Assembly (NCBI RefSeq): GCF_003461245.1
Contig: NZ_QTWS01000003.1
Coordinates: forward strand, 62,001 to 126,000
Direction: 5' to 3'
DNA: 64,000 nt
From: Blautia sp. AF19-10LB
Lineage (GTDB): Bacteria; Bacillota; Clostridia; Lachnospirales; Lachnospiraceae
Position 1 is the first letter of the stretch, and the number at the start of each line of letters is the position of its first letter. The translations under genes were made by a program, and so were the position numbers. Below the pieces are notes generated by a model. That model had not been told where the DNA came from. It saw only the letters and a program-made list of their open reading frames with translations, and ran no database searches. This document shows, piece by piece, positions 35,446-43,750 of this stretch.

Positions 35446-36660
35446 TCAGTCTTTGACACGGATCATAGTGACCACACTGCCATTTAATTTCTGAACTTTT
35501 TCTTTATATTCTCCCTGTTTCATCTTGGTGGTGATAAATCCAAATTCACCCGGGAGGTTCTTGAGATTTACGATCTCAACGTCGTCAAAAACAGCTTCTA
35601 CCTGGTCTACGGTTGTGCCTTCGACTCTTACAAAAAATCTTCCCTCAACTTCATCCATCGGAATCAGTTCAAGCGGTTTGCTGGACCAGTTTGTCATAAT
35701 GTTCTTGTGGAGGTGCTTTGCTTCGTCTACTACGTCAGCAACTACTGCGCTTGCTGTCGGAAGTTTGCCTGCGCCGCTTCCATAGAACATTGCATCACCA
35801 AGGACATTGCCATGGACAAATACTGCATTGAATACGTCATTTACGCTGTAAAGCGGGCTGCTCTTACCTACCAGGAACGGTGCTACCATTGCGTAGAAAG
35901 AATCGTCTCCGATCTTGCGGCTGGTACCGAGAAGTTTGATCGTCATGTCAAGTTCTTCTGCGTACTGCATATTCTCTGGTGTGATCTTGGTGATTCCTTC
36001 GGTATAAATATCCTCGTAATTCAGGAATTTACCGTATGCCAGAGAAGAAAGGATCGCGATCTTACGGCATGCATCATATCCCTCTACATCGGCTGTCGGG
36101 TCTGCCTCGGCGTATCCCTTTGCCTGAGCTTCCTTGAGAACTGTATCAAATTCGCAGCCTTCTGTGCTCATCTTGTACATCATGTAGTTGGTGGTTCCGT
36201 TGAGGATACCTGTGATCTCATCGATCTCATCTGCTGTCAGAGAAGAGTTCAGTGCACGGATGATCGGGATTCCACCACCGCAGCTTGCTTCAAACAGGAA
36301 GTTGATGTTTTTCTCGCGTGCGATCTCCATAAGTTCCGGGCCGTGTTTGGCTACCAGGGCTTTGTTGGAGGTGCAGACGCTTTTGCCGGATTCGAGGGCA
36401 CGTTTTACAAAGGTGTATGCCGGCTCGATTCCTCCCATAACTTCTACTACGATGTCTACCTCCGGATCGTTTGCGATCACGTCATAGTCGTGAACAAGGA
36501 CTTTCTCTACCGGATCTCCCGGGAAATCTCTCAGATCCAGTACATATTTGATGTTGATCTCTGCGCCGGCTCTCTTATTGATGCTGTTATGGTTGGTGTT
36601 GATAACCTCTACCACACCGCTTCCTACTGTACCGTATCCTAATACTGCAATATTTACCAT
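35446..36660 (-). CDS. hom: Homoserine dehydrogenase
   Basis: A 404-residue NAD(P)-dependent homoserine dehydrogenase. The Rossmann motif is VLGYGTVGSGVVEV. The catalytic region has FEASCGGGIPIIRAL, GILNGTTNYMM and GYAEADPTADVEGYDA. A short C-terminal ACT-like extension begins around FFVRVEGTTVDQVEAVF. It reduces aspartate semialdehyde to homoserine, feeding threonine and methionine. It sits between an ACT-domain regulator-like protein and lysC, all with AGGAGG sites and small gaps. Confidence 0.94.
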   Translation of the reverse strand: MVNIAVLGYGTVGSGVVEVINTNHNSINKRAGAEINIKYVLDLRDFPGDPVEKVLVHDYDVIANDPEVDIVVEVMGGIEPAYTFVKRALESGKSVCTSNKALVAKHGPELMEIAREKNINFLFEASCGGGIPIIRALNSSLTADEIDEITGILNGTTNYMMYKMSTEGCEFDTVLKEAQAKGYAEADPTADVEGYDACRKIAILSSLAYGKFLNYEDIYTEGITKITPENMQYAEELDMTIKLLGTSRKIGDDSFYAMVAPFLVGKSSPLYSVNDVFNAVFVHGNVLGDAMFYGSGAGKLPTASAVVADVVDEAKHLHKNIMTNWSSKPLELIPMDEVEGRFFVRVEGTTVDQVEAVFDDVEIVNLKNLPGEFGFITTKMKQGEYKEKVQKLNGSVVTMIRVKD

Positions 36661-36692
36661 AGCTTGGTTTCCTCCTGCGTTCTTTCTTATAG

Positions 36693-37145
36693 TTATTCTC
36701 TTCCGAGGATCTTCAGATAATGGATTCCATCTCTCTGTTCGATCTCATCCACCATAGCCTCTGCGTCTCCCTCACCCGGCAGGATATCCACGCTGAGTGT
36801 GAGGGTTGCCACTCCATTGATCGGAATACTCTGATGGATCGTCAGGATATTTCCATGGAAACGTGCAATGGTCTGAAGCACAACAGACAAGATTCCCGGT
36901 TCATCATCCATCTGAATGATGAAAGTGATCGTCTTTCCTCTGGCTTCTTCGTGAAAAGGAAAAATATCATCCTTATATTTATAAAAGGAGCTTCTGCTGA
37001 TACCGGTCTGCTCTGCTGCTTCCTGCACAGTGCTCACTTTCTCTGAATCGAGTAATTTCTTTGCCTGTACCACTTTCAACAAAACTTCCGGAACCGCTCG
37101 CTCCCTGACTACAAAATACTTCTTTTTTTCTGTTGTTTTTCCCAT
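36693..37145 (-). CDS. ACT domain-containing protein, PheB/UPF0735 family
   Basis: A 150-residue protein. The first half contains a helix-turn-helix-like segment, VSTVQEAAEQTGISRSSFYK. The second half is an ACT domain (about 72-148; FIIQMDDEPGILSVVLQTI with the ligand-loop glycine). This is the UPF0735/PheB architecture, often found beside hom or phe genes. A role as an amino acid-responsive regulator is plausible but unproven. The ATG at 37145 follows AGGAAGG. First gene of the hom-lysC transcript. Confidence 0.85.
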   Translation of the reverse strand: MGKTTEKKKYFVVRERAVPEVLLKVVQAKKLLDSEKVSTVQEAAEQTGISRSSFYKYKDDIFPFHEEARGKTITFIIQMDDEPGILSVVLQTIARFHGNILTIHQSIPINGVATLTLSVDILPGEGDAEAMVDEIEQRDGIHYLKILGRE

Positions 37146-37214
37146 TATGACCTTCCTGTCTCTGCTGACTTTATCGTTACTGTTCACAGCAACTCTTTAT
37201 CCATTTGATGAAAC

Positions 37215-37276
37215 ACATATCCCTCTCAGGAGATGTCCGTTTTCAAAAGACAACTGTTTTCCCATGAGGGATATGT
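37215..37276 (-). promoter_or_regulatory. Long leader stem-loop upstream of the ACT-hom-lysC operon
   Basis: Minus-strand arms ACATATCCCTC and GAGGGATATGT, 62 bases end to end, with an inner TGTC/GACA pairing. A candidate promoter (TTGCAG, 17 bp, TAACAT) lies immediately upstream, so the hairpin would be at the 5' end of the mRNA. It has no U-run and I do not recognise it as a known riboswitch. It may also serve as the prfB 3' end. Confidence 0.45.
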
Positions 37277-37313
37277 TATCACACCTCTGCAAAGTCTGCA
37301 AGGCTTTTTTGCC

Positions 37314-38439
37314 TTATGATTCAGCCGGTTTCTTGGCTAATGCGATCCATTTCAGGTAGGCGTTGATGAACGGATCGATGTCTCCGTCAAGAACTGCGTC
37401 TACATTTCCGGTTTCTTCGCTTGTTCTGTGATCCTTGACCATGGTGTATGGCTGCATAACATAGGATCTGATCTGATTTCCCCAGCCGATATCGGTTACT
37501 TCACCACGGATACCGGAAAGTTTCGCTTCTGCTTCCTGCTGCTTGAGGAGGAAAAGTTTGGCTTTCAGCATCTGCATGGCTTTGTCCTTGTTCATGTGCT
37601 GAGAACGTTCATTCTGACACTGTACTACGATTCCTGTCGGGAAATGTGTAATACGGATCGCGGATGATGTCTTGTTGATATGCTGTCCACCGGCACCGCT
37701 GCTTCGGTAGGTATCGATACGGATGTCGTCATCGTTGATCTCTACATCCAGGTCTTTCTTGATATCCGGCATAACATCGCAGGATACGAAGGAAGTCTGG
37801 CGTTTGCCTGCTGCATTGAACGGAGAAATACGGACAAGACGGTGTACACCTTTCTCGGATTTGAGATAGCCGTAAGCATTCTCTCCGTTGACCTGGAAGG
37901 TAACGGATTTGACACCGGCTTCATCGCCGTCGAGGTAATCAAGCACTTCCATACTGAATCCCTTGCGGTCTACCCAGCGGCTGTACATACGATAAAGCAT
38001 TCCACACCAGTCACAGGCTTCTGTTCCACCTGCTCCGGCATTGAGCTTGATGATCGCATTTTCGCTGTCATATTCTCCTGACAGTAATGTTTTAACACGG
38101 ATGCTGTCGAAATCCTTCTGGAATTCGTCGAGCATCTCCTGAATCTCCGGAATGATCTCCGGATCATTTTCTTCATATCCCATCTCGATCATGGTTTCCA
38201 TATCTTCCAACTGGGTCTCCAGATTGTGGTATGTCTCCATGTCGTCCTTCATGCTCTTGAGTTCTTTCATCTTCTGCTGTGAAACCTCTGCATCATCCCA
38301 GAAGTCCGGTGCTTCCATTTCACGCTCTAATTCTTCAACCCTCTGCTCTTTGTTAGCGAGGTCAAAGTGAATCCCTCACTTCCACTAATGGTTCTGTGTA
38401 TGTTGCAAGAATACTCTTGAACTGATCTAATTCAACCAC
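37314..38439 (-). CDS. prfB: Peptide chain release factor 2, with programmed +1 frameshift
   Basis: RF2 recognises UAA and UGA. The gene starts at GTG 38439 (AAGGTG upstream), reads 25 codons (MVELDQFKSILATYTEPLVE, then VRDSL) and meets TGA at 38364-38362 in the context CTT TGA C. A +1 shift continues with DLANKEQRVEELERE into the long frame, giving about 374 residues. An internal AGGG lies just before the slippery CTT, as in the autoregulatory frameshift of RF2. The catalytic GGQ is in SSGAGGQHINKTSSA. Low RF2 slows reading of the TGA and promotes the shift. The coding joint is 38439-38365 with 38363-37314. Confidence 0.93.
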
Positions 38440-38569
38440 AGCTTCACCTTCTTTCTATATATTCATATACTGTAATACCATACCATAGATTGGGTGAAAC
38501 TGCAAGATTTGCAGTGTGAAAAGCCACGAATCCATTTTTTATTTTTGTATTTTTAACTCATCATTTTTA

Positions 38570-38598
38570 TTGACATTGTATATAATATTACACACAAT
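38570..38598 (+). promoter_or_regulatory. Candidate promoter of the antitoxin gene
   Basis: TTGACA (38570-38575) with CACAAT (38593-38598) at 17 bp, over an AT-rich imperfect palindrome that includes TGTATATAATATTACACA. The palindrome may be the autoregulatory operator. The -10 box is weak. Confidence 0.45.
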
Positions 38599-38634
38599 AT
38601 AAGTATCAAAATTTGTATAAAGGAGGGAATTTCA

Positions 38635-38910
38635 ATGGCTCAGACAAATATAAATATCCGTATGGATGCAGAACTTAAGAAACAGTTTGAAGCCTTTTGT
38701 TCTGACATTGGCATGAGTATGACAACAGCATTCTGTGTCTTCGCCAAAAAAGCAGTTCGTGAACGCAGAATCCCATTCGAGATCACCGCTGACAGCGATC
38801 CATTCTACAGTCCTGCAAATATTGCACGACTTAAGAAGTCAATAGAACAACTTGAAACAACCGGTGGTACAATACATGAGGTAAATATGGATGATAAAAG
38901 CATGGTCTGA
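38635..38910 (+). CDS. RelB/DinJ-family antitoxin
   Basis: A 91-residue antitoxin with an N-terminal ribbon-helix-helix DNA-binding domain (TNINIRMDAELKKQFEAFCS, then DIGMSMTTAFCVFAKKAV). The C-terminal segment that normally wraps the toxin contains PFYSPANIARLKKSIEQLE. RelB/DinJ proteins repress their own promoter and neutralise a ribonuclease toxin. The expected partner begins 20 bases before the end of this gene but is destroyed (38891-38985). The antitoxin frame is intact, with AAAGGAGGG upstream, so it is probably still made as an orphan. Confidence 0.88.
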   Translation: MAQTNINIRMDAELKKQFEAFCSDIGMSMTTAFCVFAKKAVRERRIPFEITADSDPFYSPANIARLKKSIEQLETTGGTIHEVNMDDKSMV

Positions 38911-38985
38911 TGAAGCATGGCAGGATTTTGAATAAATAATCTAATTTTGATTGCTCAGTGTGGTTCGCATTATAGAGATAAATAA
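38891..38985 (+). pseudogene. YoeB/Txe-type toxin remnant with internal deletion
   Basis: Starting at ATG 38891, overlapping the antitoxin end, the frame reads MIKAWSDEAWQDFE and stops. That is the typical YoeB/Txe N-terminus. About 15 bases later, in another frame (38944-38985), the sequence reads ILIAQCGSHYRDK and stops, matching the YoeB C-terminus that ends in the catalytic His-Tyr. Roughly 55-60 codons between are missing. The heptamer ATTTTGA occurs at both ends of the scar (38925-38931 and 38944-38950), consistent with deletion between short repeats. Confidence 0.8.
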
Positions 38986-38991
38986 AGCAAG

Positions 38992-39038
38992 TCCCCATCA
39001 TACATGAAACTTTCCAATGTTTATATGCATGATGGGGA
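38992..39038. terminator. Stem-loop between the toxin remnant and the MBL gene
   Basis: Arms TCCCCATCAT and ATGATGGGGA flank a loop of 27 bases. U-runs are weak on both sides, so it may act as a modest bidirectional terminator for the two convergent units. Confidence 0.5.
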
Positions 39039-39048
39039 TTTATATGTA

Positions 39049-39849
39049 CTATAATTCTATTCTCTCCAGATCCTCCGGGACGAAAAGATTTCCGTGGAAG
39101 TATTTCTTTCCTTCTTCTGTGTAGAGTTCTTTGCGGCGGGCAATGTTCTTGTCCTCGGTGTGGTAGAGGATCAGATTCTGTACGCCGAGCTGCTCTGCCA
39201 GTTCGCTGGCGTCTTTGGCTGTGGAGTGATGTTTCTCGTATGGGTGGAATCTGTCTGCCTGGTCGAAGAGACAGAATGCTTCGTGAAGGAGCCATTTGCT
39301 GTTTTCGGCGTATTTTTTCTCGCATTCGTTGTATGGTTCGTCACCACAGCAGGTGAATTTCTCGCCATTGCCCATATCCATGCAGAAGCCAAACTGTTTC
39401 GCTTTGGTGGACTGGATGTCGAAGAATGTCGTCTTATGTCCCATGATGGTTCTTTCTTCTCCGTCTTCTACGACTACCAGATGCAGGCGGTCTCCGATGT
39501 AGCAGGTCTGTTTCTTAGGATAAAGCATCTCTGCCATTTCCTTGAGGATGCGGATGACCTCTTCGTGTCCGTAAATTGTTGCCTCACCTTCGTACTGTCC
39601 CTGTTTCATATGCTGGCAGATCATACGGATCATCCAGACAACACCCATGATGTGATCTACGTGTTTGTGTGTCACGAAGATCTCGCGCATATCCATCCAG
39701 TCAAATCCGGCATGTTTAAGCTGTGCAAGCAGTGTATTTCCACCACCGCCGTCAACCAGCAGATGCTTATCCCCATCTCTCAGCACAAAACATGTATTGT
39801 AACACTCAGTTACCATTGCATTTCCTGTTCCCAGCATTGTAATATCCAT
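39049..39849 (-). CDS. MBL-fold metallohydrolase, ribonuclease Z-like
   Basis: A 266-residue metallo-beta-lactamase-fold hydrolase. The start is DITMLGTGNAMVTECYNT. The zinc motif is FVTHKHVDHIMGV (THxHxDH-type). Further ligands are likely in TCCGDEPYNE and EKHHSTAKDASELA, and LILYHTEDKN provides the last His. The family contains tRNase Z and other phosphodiesterases; this one lacks an obvious exosite arm, so its substrate is open. The ATG at 39849 was chosen because homology begins there; the ribosome binding site GAGAGG is 11 bases away. Confidence 0.8.
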   Translation of the reverse strand: MDITMLGTGNAMVTECYNTCFVLRDGDKHLLVDGGGGNTLLAQLKHAGFDWMDMREIFVTHKHVDHIMGVVWMIRMICQHMKQGQYEGEATIYGHEEVIRILKEMAEMLYPKKQTCYIGDRLHLVVVEDGEERTIMGHKTTFFDIQSTKAKQFGFCMDMGNGEKFTCCGDEPYNECEKKYAENSKWLLHEAFCLFDQADRFHPYEKHHSTAKDASELAEQLGVQNLILYHTEDKNIARRKELYTEEGKKYFHGNLFVPEDLERIEL

Positions 39850-39910
39850 AAAAGCGTGAACCTCTCTTTCGTATCGGTGAATATTTTTCGGATATATCTT
39901 ATCATAAGTG

Positions 39911-39945
39911 CAAAAGAAAGGAAACAGCATTTGCCGTTTCCTTTC
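39911..39945 (-). terminator. Intrinsic terminator after the DapF homologue
   Basis: Minus-strand arms GAAAGGAAAC and GTTTCCTTTC around GGCAAATGCT, followed by TTTTGC. It lies between the DapF homologue and the MBL gene. Confidence 0.8.
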
Positions 39946-39954
39946 GTGATTTGT

Positions 39955-40803
39955 TTATGAGAAAAAGCTCTCCGCCACGCTCATATCCGCAACGTATCCC
40001 ACACTTCCGGTCATGTAGATGGTGCCGTCTTTGTGGATGTCAATCTGGATCATGCCGCCTGGCTGGTTGATATTGATGCGGTTTTCGGTGAAACCGAGTT
40101 TGTATGCAGCCATTGCTGCGGCGCAGCTTCCTGTACCGGAAGCTTTGGTGTAGCCGGAGCCGCGTTCCCAGATCTCGATGTCGAGATTGCCGGTGTCAAT
40201 CTTACGGCAGATCTGGAGGTTCATCCTCTCCGGAAATTCATCGGCGTTTTCCACATATGGTCCAAGTTCTCTGGCTGCTTTTTCACTTACCTCATCCATA
40301 AAGATGATACAATGTGGATTACCGATCGTCAGACAGGTTGCCTTGTAATCTTTGTTGTTGAAGGTAAAGTCCTCATTGATAACCTCACGCACCTCGCCAG
40401 TCACTGGAATCTCTCTGGAAAGGAAGGATGCCTTTCCCATGTTTACACGAAATTCTGTAGCACGGCTGTTCAGGCACTCCACTTCAATAGAACCGGACAA
40501 AGTTTCGATCTCAAATTTTTTCTCTTTGACATATTCATGGTCAAGAAGGTATTTTGCAAAAATACAGACACCATTTCCGCTGATCGCCGCTTCGCTTCCG
40601 TCAGAGTTGTAGATATGCACGCCCATTTTTCCATTGATGTCCACCGGTCCGTACAGAACGCCGTCTGCACCGAGTCCAAAACCTCTCTGACACATCAGAG
40701 CAATCTTTTTGCCCTGAAGCTGTACACGGTTCTTGTTCGGATCCAGTACCAGATAATCATTTCCAAGTCCCTGATATTTTATCATTGTAATGCAGTCTGT
40801 CAT
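39955..40803 (-). CDS. Diaminopimelate epimerase homologue with both catalytic Cys replaced by Ser
   Basis: A 282-residue protein with full-length DapF architecture: KYQGLGNDYLVLD at the N-terminus, YNSDGSEAA, GNPHCIIFMD and PERMNLQ. In true DapF, the two active-site cysteines lie in CGNG and ACG(S/T)GAC (Cys73 and Cys217 in E. coli). Here the same places read ISGNGVC (Ser75) and ASGTGSC (Ser222); the DNA codons are AGC and TCC. Other Cys are nearby (Cys80, Cys227) but not in the catalytic positions. It may be a paralogue with different chemistry, or an enzyme with altered acid-base residues. It is not near other lysine genes, although hom-lysC lies 3 kb away. Confidence 0.82.
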   Translation of the reverse strand: MTDCITMIKYQGLGNDYLVLDPNKNRVQLQGKKIALMCQRGFGLGADGVLYGPVDINGKMGVHIYNSDGSEAAISGNGVCIFAKYLLDHEYVKEKKFEIETLSGSIEVECLNSRATEFRVNMGKASFLSREIPVTGEVREVINEDFTFNNKDYKATCLTIGNPHCIIFMDEVSEKAARELGPYVENADEFPERMNLQICRKIDTGNLDIEIWERGSGYTKASGTGSCAAAMAAYKLGFTENRININQPGGMIQIDIHKDGTIYMTGSVGYVADMSVAESFFS

Positions 40804-40981
40804 TGCTATGCCCTCCCGCTTGATTTGCTTATATTATGGATTTATCGTTACCCGCAATTCATTTAACCATTCGATAGTTCCAGTATATAAGCTATTTTTT
40901 ACAATGTATATAGAATAAACTGCTCTATACCTTGCAAAAAATGCGGTCATGCTATTGTTTGACCCGTTCACAGCCTCCTGA

Positions 40982-41785
40982 TCATGCCCATTTAATTGTT
41001 CCATAACTGGATTTCATTGTATACACCCTATCACATCTCAGGCGAAATGGATACTGTTTTCTCGTGACCAGGCATAAATTCTTGTTTGTGTGTACCCGCT
41101 GCATACTACAGTCAAGCATTTTCCATGCATTTCCATATTTTACCTCGCACCATCCATGTGGAGACAACGCGGCATATGGTTCTCTTGCAGTAACTGCACC
41201 ACACGCCACACGCGCATCATAGCCCAGAACTCTTGCAATATATGCCATTGTAGAGGCATAATAATAGCAGTCACCTCTTCTGTAAGTAAACATGTAACCT
41301 GCACAGGAAGCAATCTGATTTGCCCGTGGTGCGTGATCTGTCATATTATAATAAGGATAATTAAGCAGTGTACAGAAACAGGTTCTAAGACGTTTAGAAG
41401 GCAGATCTGTTGCCTTTGAGTATCTCATGACAAAAGCAACTGCCTGACGGATTTCTTTCGTTGTAACCCTTACACCCGTTTTGTCCACATAAAAGTATCC
41501 AGTCGTTTTTGAGCCGACAATGTGATTCGTGATAAGCCTGCTGTTTCGGTCAAAATAATAATATTTATTCGAAATTTTCTTCCATCCCTTTGCTCTTATT
41601 CCTTTTACAGAATAATACTTTCCATTATTCTGGCTGAACCATCCGGTATACACTTTATTATTCTGATATACTTTGCCTTGTCGAATCGTAATCCCGGATG
41701 CGGCAGATACATTTATACCTCCTGCCATAAGTGCCAGTGCTATTATCAATACAGCTATTACATTTTTCCATGCTTTCTCCTTCAT
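40982..41785 (-). CDS. Secreted transglutaminase-like protein with cell-wall-binding repeats
   Basis: A 267-residue exported protein. It has a signal peptide (about 1-30, ending VSAASG) and two or three choline-binding/glucan-binding-type repeats (VYTGWFSQNNGKYYSVKG, KGWKKISNKYYYFDRNSR, GYFYVDKTG). The C-terminal transglutaminase-like domain has its triad visible as Cys in RRGDCYYYASTMAYIARVL, His in PHGWCEVKYG and Asp in KMLDCSM. Such proteins are thought to be wall-associated peptidases or crosslinkers; the substrate is unknown. The ATG at 41785 follows CAGGGAGAG. It is transcribed away from the AraC regulator. Confidence 0.85.
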   Translation of the reverse strand: MKEKAWKNVIAVLIIALALMAGGINVSAASGITIRQGKVYQNNKVYTGWFSQNNGKYYSVKGIRAKGWKKISNKYYYFDRNSRLITNHIVGSKTTGYFYVDKTGVRVTTKEIRQAVAFVMRYSKATDLPSKRLRTCFCTLLNYPYYNMTDHAPRANQIASCAGYMFTYRRGDCYYYASTMAYIARVLGYDARVACGAVTAREPYAALSPHGWCEVKYGNAWKMLDCSMQRVHTNKNLCLVTRKQYPFRLRCDRVYTMKSSYGTIKWA

Positions 41786-41886
41786 TGTTCTCTCCCTGTG
41801 TAAAATGATATTTTTTATTATACACCACTTCTTTTCCAGTGAATACTTCTTTATAATAGAAAGCAAACAAATCAGGAGGGCTTCCC

Positions 41887-42714
41887 ATGGACTATTCGCA
41901 GTATTCCCTTGCAAAAACCGGCTATCTCAAGGAGGATTTCCGGCTGTTTCATATCAATGACCGTACAGACCGGGAGTTTGAGTGGCATTATCATGATTTT
42001 CACAAGATCATCGTCTTTGTCTCTGGCAAAGTTACTTATCATATAGAGGGAAAAGCTTACCACCTCAAACCTCAGGACATTCTTCTGGTCAGCCAGGGTG
42101 CGATCCACAAGCCGGAGATCGACCCGGCGGTGCCATATGAACGCTATATTTTCTGGCTTCGTGAAGATCTGTCACGTCCAGAGCTCAACACCTGTTTCCA
42201 GAAAGCCAACGACCGCAGCTTCAACCTTGTCCGTCTGGATTCTGCCCTCCAGGAACGCCTCAAAGACCTGCTGCCCGAGATCGAGCAGTCCCTGCGTGGT
42301 GACCAGTTTGGGGATAATTTCTTAAGTGAGGCACTTTTTACACAGTTTATGGTCTACATCAACCGGATTTTCCTCAAAAGCAGTACTGCTCCAGACCGGA
42401 AATCCTACTCTTCGGACTCCCAGGTGGAGCAGCTTCTGAAATATATTAATCGAAATCTGGCAGAAGACCTCTCGATCGACAGTCTCGCCGGGAAGTTTTT
42501 CTTCAGCAAATATCATATGATGCGGAAATTCAAAGAAGAAACAGGCTACACGATCCACAACTACATCGTCAGCAAACGCCTGCTTCACGCCCGCTCTCTG
42601 ATCTCCCAGGGAATGCCCATAATGAAAGCCGCCCAGATGAGCGGCTTTCGGGATTACACTACGTTTGTCCGTGCTTACAAAAAGCAGTTCGGAACAGTGC
42701 CAACACAGCGATGA
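41887..42714 (+). CDS. AraC-family transcriptional regulator with cupin sensor
   Basis: A 275-residue protein. The N-terminal cupin-type ligand domain (about 15-150) includes EWHYHDFHKIIVFVSGKVTY and LKPQDILLVSQGAIHKP. The C-terminal pair of helix-turn-helices (about 175-275) has DLSIDSLAGKFFFSKYHMMR and AAQMSGFRDYTTFVRAYKKQFG. AraC regulators of this form usually activate sugar genes; the convergent rhaD gene suggests L-rhamnose or a related deoxysugar. AGGAGGG precedes the ATG. A TATAAT is at 41851 with a poor -35. Its stop codon abuts the stop of rhaD with no gap. Confidence 0.87.
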   Translation: MDYSQYSLAKTGYLKEDFRLFHINDRTDREFEWHYHDFHKIIVFVSGKVTYHIEGKAYHLKPQDILLVSQGAIHKPEIDPAVPYERYIFWLREDLSRPELNTCFQKANDRSFNLVRLDSALQERLKDLLPEIEQSLRGDQFGDNFLSEALFTQFMVYINRIFLKSSTAPDRKSYSSDSQVEQLLKYINRNLAEDLSIDSLAGKFFFSKYHMMRKFKEETGYTIHNYIVSKRLLHARSLISQGMPIMKAAQMSGFRDYTTFVRAYKKQFGTVPTQR

Positions 42715-43548
42715 TCATTTTTCTTTTTCATAGAGGAATTCTTCTGGCAGGCTTACGTGGAAGTCTTTTGCCAGAGCACGGAAGTTATCCGGTGTGATAG
42801 TCTGGAGCTTGTTTGGTGACATGGAGAGGATCTTGACCAGGATCTCTGCAGATTTCTCTACTGTGTGGAGCAGACCGAATGTCAGGTCAAAATCTTCTCC
42901 GGAACAGAACATTCCGTGATGTGCCCAGATGACAACATCGTATTTTTTCATCAGTTCTGCTGTTTTGATAGCAATTTCTCTTCCGCCCGGAACCATCCAG
43001 CCGATCACTCCGACACCATCAGGGAACACAACCGGACACTCTGTTGCGGATTCCCACAGTTCTCTTGTGAATACCTTGTCTTCCAGTGGAAGTACGAAAG
43101 TCAGCGCGATCGTATTTGTGGTATGTGCATGGTAGATAACACGATGTCTTCCGTTTGTCAGTTTCTTCTTCACTTCATGGTTCATCAGATGAGTCGGAAG
43201 CTCACTGGTCGGTCTGCCGCCCTCGACAAGTCCCCAGCGGATCCTGTACTTCGTTCCTGTCTCATCCAGCTCGATGATCGCAAGACATACTTCCGGGTCC
43301 ACGATGATGTTTCGGAAATATTTACCACTTCCTGTCACAAGGAAAAACTCTCCTGCCAGACCCGGAACTTCCACTCCGATCTCTTCCCATTCTCCCGGTG
43401 CATTCAGTCGCGGTTTGATCATCTCTACTTCTTCCGGTTTCAGACGATAGCTTAAGTTTCCACCGTTTCTCTCATGCCATCCCTGCTGATAACCGTCATC
43501 TGCCATTTTGATAAAGCCTTTTACGAATTTAGATTCAAGAATTTTCAT
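42715..43548 (-). CDS. rhaD: Rhamnulose-1-phosphate aldolase
   Basis: A 277-residue class II aldolase that splits L-rhamnulose 1-phosphate into dihydroxyacetone phosphate and L-lactaldehyde. The N-terminus shows GWHERNGGNLSYRL. Zinc ligands are in VIYHAHTTNTIALTF and WAHHGMFCSG, and SGKYFRN and GGRPTSELPTHL complete the class II aldolase pattern. The length matches RhaD. The rest of the rhamnose pathway is not in the window. Five TGTGGTTT motifs occur in its upstream region (43589-43750) and may be its operators. Confidence 0.9.
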   Translation of the reverse strand: MKILESKFVKGFIKMADDGYQQGWHERNGGNLSYRLKPEEVEMIKPRLNAPGEWEEIGVEVPGLAGEFFLVTGSGKYFRNIIVDPEVCLAIIELDETGTKYRIRWGLVEGGRPTSELPTHLMNHEVKKKLTNGRHRVIYHAHTTNTIALTFVLPLEDKVFTRELWESATECPVVFPDGVGVIGWMVPGGREIAIKTAELMKKYDVVIWAHHGMFCSGEDFDLTFGLLHTVEKSAEILVKILSMSPNKLQTITPDNFRALAKDFHVSLPEEFLYEKEK

Positions 43549-43588
43549 TTTAATACTCTCCTGTCTGTTTTTGTTGTTTTTGTAATTT

Positions 43589-43750
43589 TGTGGTTTTGTG
43601 TCTGTTTTATTTTAACTTTATGTGGTTTCTTTTTGTTTATGTCTGCATTATATATTGTTTTATGTGGTTTGTAAAGAGGTTTTTTCAAAAAATAGTCACA
43701 AATCACATGTGGTTTTCACAGTTCTTTCTGCAATACTACACAAAACCACA
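43589..43750. promoter_or_regulatory. Five TGTGGTTT repeats upstream of rhaD (candidate operator array)
   Basis: TGTGGTTT occurs at 43589-43596, 43621-43628, 43663-43670 and 43708-43715, and inverted (AAACCACA) at 43743-43750. The octamer recurs far more often than chance allows in 160 bases. The copies lie between the rhaD start and the terminator of the next operon and are absent from the flanking genes by eye. The 316-base gap holds no gene. A DeoR-, LacI- or AraC-type regulator is the likely reader. Confidence 0.6.

Noticed and set aside
35707..36642. 311-codon plus-strand frame
   Set aside because: Shadow of hom; no start site or family features.
40804..40981. Possible small gene upstream of the DapF homologue
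   Set aside because: Only short frames without a ribosome binding site; I see nothing else in the gap apart from the GGGAGGG site of the DapF homologue.
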